Source: Nemopilema nomurai (lineage: Eukaryota; Cnidaria; Scyphozoa; Rhizostomeae; Rhizostomatidae). From it: DNA of 64,000 nucleotides. The translations under genes and the position numbers were made by a program. A model generated the notes under the pieces. That model was given only the letters and a program-made list of their open reading frames with translations. It was not told where the DNA came from and ran no database searches. This document shows, one piece after another, positions 47,621-59,088 of the stretch; the first letter of the stretch is position 1; each line of letters begins with the position of its first letter. Location of the stretch: positions 768,115 through 832,114 of the forward strand of contig ML133387.1 of assembly GCA_003864495.1 (NCBI GenBank), written 5' to 3'.

Positions 47621-48052
47621 CCACAATATCCATATCTTCTCTTATAAAGGATTGATTGTTTTTGCGAAAAGCTGTGCCAACTTCCCTTCTGGCAATGATA
47701 CAATACTTCTTTGCATCGTTGACTTCGTAATGACGTTGAGTCAACATCATTTCGTGGCCGCAAGCAATAGAAATTGGTACCATAATTACAGCAAAATGAG
47801 CATGCCGTGCATAGCAAAAAAGTTACGGAAGAGCGTCTCTATATATATATTTGTCTTTTGATACTTCCGTAGCACAGTGATCAATACGTTAGCACGTAGA
47901 GCGATATATATATATATATGCGTTCCCCTCGACCCACTACATAGTGTACTCAATTCTTCGTACACAAAAAGAGCTGAACATCCCATGTTGCAATGCAAAA
48001 GGCAGTTGTATCACCATTGAAGTAAAAGAGCAATATTGGTTGGTAGCAGTGA

Positions 48053-48526
48053 GTTTTGAAGTCCCCCTCTAGCTTCGAAGAACTGCATTTGCCTAGGGTG
48101 GCTGCAGAAGCAAGGCTGAGAAAAGAAGAGGCAGAGCTTTGGGAGGAAACAATTGCGCTAGATCCTGAAAGGAAAAACTGAGTTTGGATGAAACAAAGCG
48201 TGTTCAAACAAAACTTCCAGATTTACAATCTCAAAGTTCCAGGGCACTCATTCAGATTGAATAAGATTCGGGAACCTCTTCAATATCAAATTGATAAAGC
48301 TTCAATTAATGATGAAGCAAGGTTATTATTACCAGAGGAGTTTGTCACACCTAAAAATTCGATGACTTATCTACAACTATCAACTTTAAATACAGGACCA
48401 AGTAGTGACTATGTTTCTTCCACACTGCAGGAATTGATAAAAGAGAAACCTGTGAGACAAGACTACAAATCTGGTCAAACACTGTTAGGGACATCAGTTG
48501 GAAACATAAACGTATATGAGATATAA
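48053..48526 (+). pseudogene. Gag-position frame, best preserved copy (block 3)
   Basis: The frame runs from 48,053 to 48,526 with a single stop at about 48,179. It contains ELHLPRVAAEARLRKEEAEL, then after the stop MKQSVFKQNFQIYNLKVPGH (112 codons from ATG 48,188), a proline-rich polar middle (LLPEEFVTPKNSMTYLQ) and KPVRQDYKSGQTLLG. The frame has no transmembrane segment and no zinc knuckle. Its place after the LTR and before pol makes gag plausible, but I could not match it to a family. Blocks 1 and 2 carry three extra bases that break it. Confidence 0.4.
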
Positions 48527-48606
48527 ACGTATACGTATATAAACGTATTTCATAATAGAGATCAGTGGTGTTGCACAGAGATTTGGCATAAAGGCCAGTC
48601 ACCACT

Positions 48607-48962
48607 GACGCTTTTTTCCAGCGTGTCTGAAAATTTCGCGACGACACATGCGCAGAAAGAAAAATTTCACGAAAAAAGCGTTCGCGCATCGATAATGTCG
48701 CTTGACGAATAGTTGAAGTAGTTTTTACTTTTCTCAAGCATTATTATTCTAGGTAAACTTAGGACAATAGGACTGCATGATTCTAATAATAGGCCTATGC
48801 AATATGGCGTTATCACAGCAACCGGAATTTAGTAGAAGTGAAACTGAATTGCATTTATTTACTTTACATGGTAGACTAGGCAACAATACTTTTTCACAAG
48901 GAAACAGAGCCTTTCAGATATCAAGCAGATATCAAGCTTTTCAAAGATTTATTCCTCCTTAA
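48607..48962 (+). other. Inserted segment, internally deleted (block 3)
   Basis: It matches block 1 up to ATATCAAGCTT at about 48,938, then jumps to TTCAAAGATTTATTCC. About 190 bp, including the MADF-like piece, is missing. The 61-codon frame 48,777-48,962 ends at the junction. Confidence 0.5.
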
Positions 48963-49303
48963 ATGACAATAAAACAAAATTTTTCTTTTTCTCAAGAACA
49001 AAAACTGTAAAAGATCAGGCCAAGACATCATCTTTGTTCTAAAAATCTCGCGCGCGCTAAAATTTGGTGGAAATCAGTGGAAATTGGACTGAACAGAATT
49101 TTGTACGAACGCTATAAAACAAGGGTAAGTGCAGATTCGGCTTAAATTAAGAAGATAATGGAGAGCGGAAGATTCTGGTCAACTTGTCAAAGCCAAGATA
49201 CAGTAGGATGTCACACCCTTCACTTTTGTAGAAGCCGTCGGTAATTTTTTCCTGTCGGTAAAAGTTGAAACATTTATAACAGCCTGTCGGTATTTCGGGA
49301 AGT

Positions 49304-49465
49304 AGGGTCAAGCTAATAAAAGGCTACCTCCGTTCGACAACGAAAGAAGAACGTTTAGACTATCCAATGATAGCTGCATGTTCCAGTTACATTTTAGATC
49401 ATTTAGATCTTGATGAGGTTGCAGATAGCTGGTCAGTTCTTAAAACTAGAAGAATAAAGATATAA
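49304..49465 (+). pseudogene. hAT-type transposase C-terminal fragment (block 3)
   Basis: It is the same frame as in blocks 1 and 2, with replacements such as Leu to Pro after RLDY and Ile to Ser in ADIW. Confidence 0.6.
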
Positions 49466-49769
49466 ATCCATACAATGCAGGACTATATGTTTTTATATGT
49501 GTCGATATTATTCAATGGTGTGAATATTTTCCTGACCCTGACCTTCCAGAGATTCAAACTATTTCTATTTAATGCCGCTTTCGTTGGGATCATTAGAATA
49601 AATAACATGAGTATTTTGCAAGTAATCTGATAAATTTCGATCCAATTTAGAAACAATAAGATATATCCAGCTTAGACACAAAGGAGCCACTACGGTACTA
49701 GAGTGTAAAATTTGTGCGCTATGATTAACTATCTTTAATCAACCCTGTCGGTAAATTTCTCATGCAAGG

Positions 49770-50218
49770 GTAAACGATCCGATGGGCATTGTCTCAAATA
49801 TATTGCTGACAGCTAAATCAATTATTCGTGACATCTATGAGAGAAAAGTTCAATGAGATAGTGAGCATCCGGATGACATAAGGAACTGGTGGGAAAGATG
49901 GATTAAGTCCTTGCCATTAGAAGTTGTGCTGTCACAATGTATTTCACAGAAAAGGGAAGAAATAACTCCATATAAGTCACATGGATTTTCCGACTTTTCG
50001 TCTTAGGATGTTGTGCCACAGTGTCCACAGTTGTAAAGCAAAGGGAACAAGTCCGCCAGGGTTTACTCGTAGCTAAGTCAAGGCTTGCTAAACGTGATCT
50101 TACAATGCCAAGGCTAGAACTTGTTGGATGCCATATGACCAGTAATTGGCTAAAGAAAATAAACGAGAAAAATAACGACTGGAGGTATGTTCCCTTGGAG
50201 GAAAATGCAGATTGGTAA
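49770..50218 (+). pseudogene. BEL/Pao pol remnant: RT connection and RNase H start (block 3)
   Basis: It has the same motifs as block 1. A C is missing near 49,998 (TTTTCGTCTTA), which frameshifts the RNase H start. The shared stop upstream is present. Confidence 0.8.
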
Positions 50219-50642
50219 TCGAGGAGCAAGAAACTTTTAAGCGAGCGAGAAGAGGATGAGAGGGCCAACATGGCTAAAAACACCAGAACTGTAGCCAACT
50301 ATGATTCCAATAAAAGCGAGCGGAGACTCGCATTCAGGGAACAGGCTATTAAAGAGATTGTACAATTATCCATTGTGAGGAAAGCAGACACAATAGATAA
50401 CTTACTTGAAAGAAAGACCTGGTGGTTCACTGTCAGAGTACTGGCTTGGGTATAGATATTCATGAACTATTCAAAGAGCAGTCAGAGAGTCAAAGGCCCC
50501 TTTACAACTTCTGAGATCCAAAATCGAATCAGCTACATCGAGAGCTACATGGTGAAAAGGGCACAACGAGACGTGGAAGAGACGAGCATATTCAACAACG
50601 ATTGTAAGCGATTAAACTTAGTCAAGAATTAAGAAGGAATCT

Positions 50643-50861
50643 ATGCATGTAGATGTAGTCAGACATCTCATCTCGGAGAAACCTGTAGAAAGTGCACACC
50701 AACAGACATTGCATGGGGGAGTTTGTCTTACAATGTCCAAAGTTCCTGACAGCTACTGGATACCACAACTGAGAAGTCTTACGAAGAGAGTCACAGCGAA
50801 ATGTTCAGGATGCGAGGGATTCCTTGCTACAGCGGCACCAGCGCATCCAACAGGGAATTAG
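50643..50861 (+). pseudogene. BEL/Pao integrase zinc-binding domain remnant (block 3)
   Basis: The H2C2 set is intact as in the other blocks; one silent change (TTCCTGAC) distinguishes it. Confidence 0.85.
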
Positions 50862-50891
50862 CCTAGAGATAGATCTGAAGAAAGCATACCA

Positions 50892-51194
50892 TCCTATTTT
50901 ATCGGCGTAGACTTTACGGGTCCAATTACAATGAAAGCCGGAAACAAAGCTACAAGCAAAGCATACAGTATTCATTACACATGCAGTTAAACCAGAGGTC
51001 TGCATTTAGAGCTAGTGACAATCATGACGTGCGAGGAATTTACATCAAGTTTTACGCAATTCATTGCGGCAATTCAAGGTAGGCCATCGAAGGTTATTTG
51101 GTATAACGGAAGCATATTCATAGCTGCGTCCAGTTGGATAAAGATAATTAGAAAAGTTCATTCTGTCTGCCTGTGGTTAATTTCCGAAATTTGA
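50892..51194 (+). pseudogene. BEL/Pao integrase catalytic core, inactivated (block 3)
   Basis: It has the same internal stop and WYNGS as blocks 1 and 2. Confidence 0.85.
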
Positions 51195-51616
51195 ATACTC
51201 AGAGGAGTGTCGGACGAAAAAGTACTTTTAGAATGCAAAAACTGATTCCGCTTTTTCTTGCTACTGTGAAAGTTCAGAAGTATCTTGAACATCAAGAAAT
51301 GGTATGGCAGTTTAACCTCGGCCGTGCCGGCTGGTGGGGTGGCATGTTGGAAAGGATGGTGAGCATCGTGAAAAAAACTTTATACAAAGTCGTAGGAGCA
51401 TCAAAACTTTCATTCAAAAAGTTGCAAGAAGTTGTCCTAGATATTCAGATCGTGCTAAATAACCGACCATTGACAAAATGCGAAGATGACGTTGGGATGC
51501 TGTTTCTAATACCCAAAATTCTCATTTTGGGGAAAGCTAGCTATTCACCTGTTGAAGAACCATCGAGTATTTAAGATCAGGATTTGAGAAAAAGAGCAAA
51601 GTACTTGAAAAATGCT
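51173..51616 (+). pseudogene. BEL/Pao integrase C-terminal part, truncated (block 3)
   Basis: It is the same frame as block 1 with one replacement that I see (KYLEHQEM for KYLAHQEM). Confidence 0.9.
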
Positions 51617-51622
51617 CCATTG

Positions 51623-52474
51623 GCGGTTATAGGCCGCCAAAACAGCGGAATGGCTTTAGTTTGATGGTTTTAGTACCATGAAGTACAACAGGCGTTAGCA
51701 GGACAATTTTATTTTGAAGAAATCAGCACCGATGAAGATAAACAATTAAGAATGTTCTTTTATAATCAGGTTCATAAAAAACGGCGAATAATAAGCCTCA
51801 CGATCGCTGCTTTAGTACAACAAATAAAAAAGGTCTTCCATGTCTTCTAAACAGTAGAGAAAATGTAAAGTTGACTTCAAAACGGGAATTTCAGCAAAAA
51901 TAATTAGTCGAATTATAGGTAAATATCTTGAGAATCTTGTCCATGCTCGGCTTCCTTCAAGATTCAAAACCAGAACGGAATATTTCCAAATCATTTGGAG
52001 CACTATCTATCTCCTGACAGAAACATGGGGTCCAACAGACTTGTATCTACGGCGAACAAATAGAAAACCAGATGCAAAAACACAAAAGACGATATAAATA
52101 CTTCAAATAAATTTACGATCAAGGGTAAAATATGTTTTGAATGGTTTAAAGACCGTAGAGATTCCCGGAGCCCAATACTATACTAAACACTATACTATAC
52201 TATAGTTCGAGGTTCAGTTTCTAAATTTATTCGTAGTAGTAACCATTTTAGCGCATTTTGACCTGCATCCAAAAAAACACAAAAAAAGACTTTAAAACTC
52301 ACGTTGATAAAGATGAAATCCTAACAAGGAATAAAAGTTAATCTCTGTTGACATCTACGAACTTCAATTCCAACACATCAAGAATAACATCAAAAAGAAG
52401 ACTGCACTTTAAAGCTCACCTTAACTCGTCAAAGACTGATCAATTGAGATTGGCTATTTCATGCCATTTTCATG
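51623..52474 (+). repeat. Leader segment L3 of the macro-repeat
   Basis: It is collinear with L1. The (ACTAT)n microsatellite is shorter (AAACACTATACTATAC near 52,185). Confidence 0.85.
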
Positions 52475-53872
52475 AAACACTGGCATAAGGATAACACAAA
52501 ATAGTAGTTTTGAGAAGGACCAAAAAACCTATGGTGAGAAAGATGGGCAGGCTGAAACTGAGACATTAGAGGATCGCTGCTACGTTCATGGATATGCTAG
52601 GCTTGGAACAAATGGTAGATATACTTTAAAGAAAAAGTCTTGAGTTGCTTTCAGTACATATTCGAAAGAAACAAGGACTTTATATTTTGAAGACAGAAGC
52701 TGACTCTTTTCGTTGGATGAAAGAGCAAAAACAACCGACAAAGTCACGATAAAAAGCAACCTTGAAGAGGAAACAAAGAATTGCAGCTAAACGACGAAGG
52801 ACGAGCAAAAGAGAGAGAAATGCCACAAGATAAACAAAATAATTGTTTCAGGCCACAAATCAACCCATCCAACCACTTCCAACTCGACCAAAAAGCATTC
52901 AAAATGCAAGAATGTTTTAAGGATAATGAAGATGTTAAGGGCTATGGAAAGGTAATGAAGATGATGATCAAGATGACGATGAAGATTAGGCTATGATGAA
53001 GATGATGATCAACATGATGAAGATGAAATCCTAACAATTAAAAAACGAAGAGAGAGAAATAGAAGTGCAACAATGTTTATATCAACGAACTTACAATTCA
53101 AAAAGAATAACCTCAAAACCAAGACTGTACTACGACCCTCACCTAACTCGCCAAGGACCGACCGACCAAAAATAACTCTTTTATACATCCTAGTAAGCCA
53201 TCCTTGAGTTGTCAGCCCTTCAAATGTTCTATGCAGTAAAAAACAAAGATGATTATCAAGCAACAACCTTGAGAGCTTAAACGATTTTCAAATAAGTATC
53301 AGATCAATATAATGATGTAAGAGATGGGAAAGAATCCAGTGTGGAACAGCTGTGAAAGGGCCATAAATGCTCTTCTCAAACTAGCATCAGTATGCCCAAA
53401 GGTGTAAAAAAGAAACGATAAACGAGAAGGACAGGTGGAGAGTAGATTCTAACGAAAGGATAGGAGAAGAATATGCAACGGACACGTGATGACAATCTTC
53501 GACGAAGAGATTAAATGAAATGAGAATACTAAGGATGAAATTGTACGAGCACTCATTGAGTAGGTCGTTGGAGAGTATAAATTAAAGGCAATTAAAAAGA
53601 TGAAACAGGGAAAGCAGCTGGGCCCTCGAATATAGATCTAGAACTCAAAACTGCTAGTGCGTAGATTTGGGTTTCAATAAAAATTAAACACTTTCATTAA
53701 ACGTCTCATCACAAGCGGTTGCTGTAAAATGGCAGTGCATGCAGAAGCAACTACTCGATTGCAATAATTCAGGGAATGTTGTAAACTATTGACTGGAACA
53801 ATGTTAACATTGAAGGTGAAATCTCATCGAATTATAGGAGCCGTGTAACGGAAAGGATTTTACAAGCCAGTG
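52475..53872 (+). repeat. Array 3, unit 1 (A only, 24-bp deletion)
   Basis: The unit is 1,398 bp. It shares the 24-bp deletion (near 53,293) and the GATTAGGCTATG variant with array 1 unit 1. Confidence 0.9.
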
Positions 53873-55294
53873 AAACACTGGCATAAGGATAACACAGAAT
53901 AGTAGTTTTGAGAAGGACCAAAAAACCTATGGTGAGAAAGATGGGCAGGCTGAAACTGAGACATTAGAGGATCGCTGCTACGTTCATGGATATGCTAGGC
54001 TTGGAACAAATGGTAGATATACTTTAAAGAAAAAGTCTTGAGTTGCTTTCAGTACATATTCGAAAGAAGCAAGGACTTTATATTTTGAAGAGAGAAGCTG
54101 ACTCTTTTGGTTGGATGAAAGAGCAAAAACAACCGACAAAGTCACGATAAAAAGCAACCTTGAAGAGGAAACAAAGAATTGCAGCTAAACGACGAAGGAC
54201 GAGCAAAAGAGAGAGAAATGCCACAAGATAAACAAAATAATTGTTTCAGGCCACAAGTCAACCCATCCAACCACTTCCAACTCGACCAAAAAGCATTCAA
54301 AATGCAAGAATGTTTTAAGGATAATGAAGATGTTGAGGGCTATGGAAAGGTAATGAAGATGATGATCAAGATGACGATGAAGATTAGGTTATGATGAAGA
54401 TGATGATCAACATGATGAAGATAAAATCCTAACAATTACAAAACGAAGAGAGAGAAATAGAAGTGCAACAATGTTTGTATCAACGAACTTCCAATTCAAA
54501 AAGAATAACCTCAAAACCAAGACTGTACTACGACCCTCACCTAACTCGCCAAGGACCGACCGACCAAAAGTAACTCTTTTATACATCCTAGTAAGCCATC
54601 CTTGAGTTGTCAGCCCTTCAAATGTTCTATGCAGTAAAAAACAAAGATGATTATCAAGCAACAACCTTGAGAGCTTAAACGATTTTCAAATAAAAGCTCA
54701 AAACTTTAAAACTCTCAGTATCAGATCAATATAATGATGTAAGAGATGGGAAAGAATCCAGTGTGGAACAGCTGTGAAAGGGCCATAAATGCTCTTCTCA
54801 AACTAGCATCAGTATGCCCAAAGGTGTAAAAAAGAAACGATAAACGAGAAGGACAGGTGGAGAGTAGATTCTAACGAAAGGATAGGAGAAGAATATGCAA
54901 CGGACACGTGATGACAATCTTCGACGAAGAGATTAAATGAAATGAGAATACTAAGGATGAAATTGTACGAGCACTCATTGAGTAGGTCGTTGGAGAGTAT
55001 AAATTAAAAGCAATTAAAAAGATGAAACAGGGAAAGCAGCTGGGCCGTCGAATATAGATCTAGAACTCAAAACTGCTAGTGCGTAGATTTGGGTTTCAAT
55101 AAAAATTAAACACTTTCATTAAACGTCTCATCACAAGCGGTTGCTGTAAAATGGCAGTGCATGCAGAAGCAACTACTCGATTGCAATAATTCAGGGAATG
55201 TTGTAAACTATTGACTGGAACTATGTTAACATTGAAGGTGAAATCTCATCGAATTATAGGAGCCGTGTAACGGAAAGGATTTTACAGGCCAGTG
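53873..55294 (+). repeat. Array 3, unit 2 (A only)
   Basis: The unit is 1,422 bp. It has private changes such as GATGTTGAGGGC near 54,330. Confidence 0.9.
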
Positions 55295-57189
55295 AAACAC
55301 TGGCATAAGGATAACACAAAATAGTAGTTTTGAGAAGGACCAAAAAACCTATGGTGAGAAAGATGGGCAGGCTGAAACTGAGACATTAGAGGATCGCTGC
55401 TACGTTCATGGATATGCTAGGCTTGGAACAAATGGTAGATATACTTTAAAGAAAAAGTCTTGAGTTGCTTTCAGTACATATTCGAAAGAAGCAAGGACTT
55501 TATATTTTGAAGACAGAAGCTGACTCTTTTGGTTGGATGAAAGAGCAAAAACAACCGACAAAGTCACGATAAAAAGCAACCTTGAAGAGGAAACAAAGAA
55601 TTGCAGCTAAACGACGAAGGACGAGCAAAAGAGAGAGAAATGCCACAAGATAAACAAAATAATTGTTTCAGGCCACAAGTCAACCCATCCAACCACTTCC
55701 AACTCGACCAAAAAGCATTCAAAATGCAAGAATGTTTTAAGGATAATGAAGATGTTAAGGGCTATGGAAAGGTAATGAAGATGATGATCAAGATGACGAT
55801 GAAGATTAGGTTATGATGAAGATGATGAGCAACATGATGAAGATAAAATCCTAACAATTACAAAACGAAGAGAGAGAAATAGAAGTGCAACAATGTTTAT
55901 ATCAACGAACTTCCAATTCAAAAAGAATAACCTCAAAACCAAGACTGTACTACGACCCTCACCTAACTCGCCAAGGACCGACCGACCAAAAATAACTCTT
56001 TTATACATCCTAGTAAGCCATCCTTAAGTTGTCATGGGAAAAAGCAACCTTGAAGAAGAAACAAAGAAGTGCAGCTAAACGACGAAGGACGAGCAAAAAA
56101 GAGAGAAATGCCGCAAGGGCAAAAACAAACTGTTTCAGGCCACAAATCAACATCCAATAACTACCAACTGACCAAACAGTATACAAACTTCAAGACGATG
56201 ATGAGGATGATGAGGATGATGAAGATTTTTAAGGGCCAAGGAAAGGTTATGAAGATGATGATCAAGATGACCATGAAGATTAGGTTATGATGAAGATGAT
56301 GATCAACATGATGAAGATAAAATCCTAACAATTACAAAACAAAGAGAGAGAAATAGAAGTGCAACAATGTTTGTATCAACGAACTTCCAATTCAAAAAGA
56401 ATAACCTCAAAACCAAGACTGTACTACGACCCTCACCTAACTCGCCAAGGACCGACCGACCAAAAATAACTCTTTTATACATCCTAGTAAGCCATCCTTG
56501 AGTTGTCAGCCCTTCAAATGTTCTATGCAGTAAAAAACAAAGATGATTATCAAGCAACAACCTTGAGAGCTTAAACGATTTTCAAATAAAAGCTCAAAAC
56601 TTTAAAACTCTCAGTATCAGATCAATATAATGATGTAAGAGATGGGAAAGAATCCAGTGTGGAACAGCTGTGAAAGGGCCATAAATGCTCTTCTCAAACT
56701 AGCATCAGTATGCCCAAAGGTGTAAAAAGAAACGATAAACGAGAAGGACAGGTGGAGAGTAGATTCTAACGAAAGGATAGGAGAAGAATATGCAACGGAC
56801 ACGTGATGACAATCTTCGACGAAGAGATTAAATGAAATGAGAATACTAAGGATGAAATTGTACGAGCACTCATTGAGTAGGTCGTTGGAGAGTATAAATT
56901 AAAAGCAATTAAAAAGATGAAACAGGGAAAGCAGCTGGGCCGTCGAATATAGATCTAGAACTCAAAACTGCTAGTGCGTAGATTTGGGTTTCAATAAAAA
57001 TTAAACACTTTCATTAAACGTCTCATCACAAGCGGTTGCTGTAAAATGGCAGTGCATGCAGAAGCAACTACTCGATTGCAATAATTCAGGGAATGTTGTA
57101 AACTATTGACTGGAACAATGTTAACATTGAAGGTGAAATCTCATCGAATTATAGGAGCCGTGTAACGGAAAGGATTTTACAGGCCAGTG
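55295..57189 (+). repeat. Array 3, unit 3 (A plus B)
   Basis: The unit is 1,895 bp. Small losses in B near 56,150-56,170 break its acidic frame upstream. Confidence 0.9.
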
Positions 57190-59088
57190 AAACACTGGCA
57201 TAAGGATAACACAAAATAGTAGTTTTGAGAAGGACCAAAAAACCTATGGTGAGAAAGATGGGCAGGCTGAAACTGAGACATTAGAGGATCGCTGCTACGT
57301 TCATGGATATGCTAGGCTTGGAACAAATGGTAGATATACTTTAAAGAAAAAGTCTTGAGTTGCTTTCAGTACATATTCGAAAGAAGCAAGGACTTTATAT
57401 TTTGAAGACAGAAGCTGACTCTTTTGGTTGGATGAAAGAGCAAAAACAACCGACAAAGTCACGATAAAAAGCAACCTTGAAGAGGAAACAAAGAATTGCA
57501 GCTAAACGACGAAGGACGAGCAAAAGAGAGAGAAATGCCACAAGATAAACAAAATAATTGTTTCAGGCCACAAGTCAACCCATCCAACCACTTCCAACTC
57601 GACCAAAAAGCATTCAAAATGCAAGAATGTTTTAAGGATAATGAAGATGTTAAGGGCTATGGAAAGGTAATGAAGATGGTGATCAAGATGACGATGAAGA
57701 TTAGGTTATGATGAAGATGATGATCAACATGATGAAGATGAAATCCTAACAATTACAAAACGAAGAGAGAGAAATAGAAGTGAAACAATGTTTATATCAA
57801 CGAACTTACAATTCAAAAAGAATAACCTCAAAACGAAGACAGTACTACGACTCTCACCTAACTCGCCAAGGACCGACCGACCAAAAATAACTCTTTTATA
57901 CATCCTAGTAAGCCATCCTTAAGTTGTCATGGGAAAAAGCAACCTTGAAGAAGAAACAAAGAAGTGCAGCTAAACGACGAAGGACGAGCAAAAAAGAGAG
58001 AAATGCCGCAAGGGCAAAAACAAACTGTTTCAGGCCACAAATCAACAAATCCAATAACTACCAACTTGACCAAACAGTATACAAACTTCAAGACGATGAT
58101 AAGGATGATGAGGATGATGAAGATTTTTAAGGGCCAAGGAAAGGTTATGAAGATGATGATCAAGATGACCATGAAGATTAGGTTATGATGAAGATGATGA
58201 TCAACACGATGAAGATAAAATCCTAACAATTACAAAACAAAGAGAGAGAAATAGAAGTGCAACAATGTTTGTATCAACGAACTTCCAATTCAAAAAGAAT
58301 AACCTCAAAACCAAGACTGTACTACGACCCTCACCTAACTCGCCAAGGACCGACCGACCAAAAATAACTCTTTTATACATCCTAGTAAGCCATCCTTGAG
58401 TTGTCAGCCCTTCAAATGTTCTATGCAGTAAAAAACAAAGATGATTATCAAGCAACAACCTTGAGAGCTTAAACGATTTTCAAATAAAAGCTCAAAACTT
58501 TAAAACTCTCATTATCAGATCAATATAATGATGTAAGAGATGGGAAAGAATCCAGTGTGGAACAGCTGTGAAAGGGCCATAAATGCTCTTTTCAAACTAG
58601 CATCAGTATGCCCAAAGGTGTAAAAAAGAAACGATAAACGAGAAGGACAGGTGGAGAGTAGATTCTAACGAAAGGATAGGAGAAGAATATGCAACGGACA
58701 CGTGATGACAATCTTCGACGAAGAGATTAAATGAAATGAGAATACTAAGGATGAAATTGTACGAGCACTCATTGAGTAGGTCGTTGGAGAGTATAAATTA
58801 AAAGCAATTAAAAAAATGAAACAGGGAAAGCAGCTGGGCCCTCGAATATAGATCTAGAACTCAAAACTGCTAGTGCGTAGATTTGGGTTTCAATAAAAAT
58901 TAAACACTTTCATTAAACGTCTCATCACAAGCGGTTGCTGTAAAATGGCAGTGCATGCAGAAGCAACTACTCGATTGCAATAATTCAGGGAATGTCGTAA
59001 ACTATTGACTGGAACAATGTTAACATTGAAGGTGAAATCTTATCGAATTATAGGAGCCATGTAACGGAAAGGATTTTACAGGCCAGTG
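57190..59088 (+). repeat. Array 3, unit 4 (A plus B)
   Basis: The unit is 1,899 bp. The A/B junction reads GTTGTCATGGG as in unit 3, while most other B copies have GTTGTCACGGG. Confidence 0.9.

Larger units (their letters stand above)
43464..51622 (+). repeat. Macro-repeat block 3
   Basis: This is the third copy of the block. It differs from blocks 1 and 2 by the SINE insertion at 44,826, a loss of about 190 bp near 48,938, and more private substitutions between 48,960 and 49,700. Confidence 0.9.
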
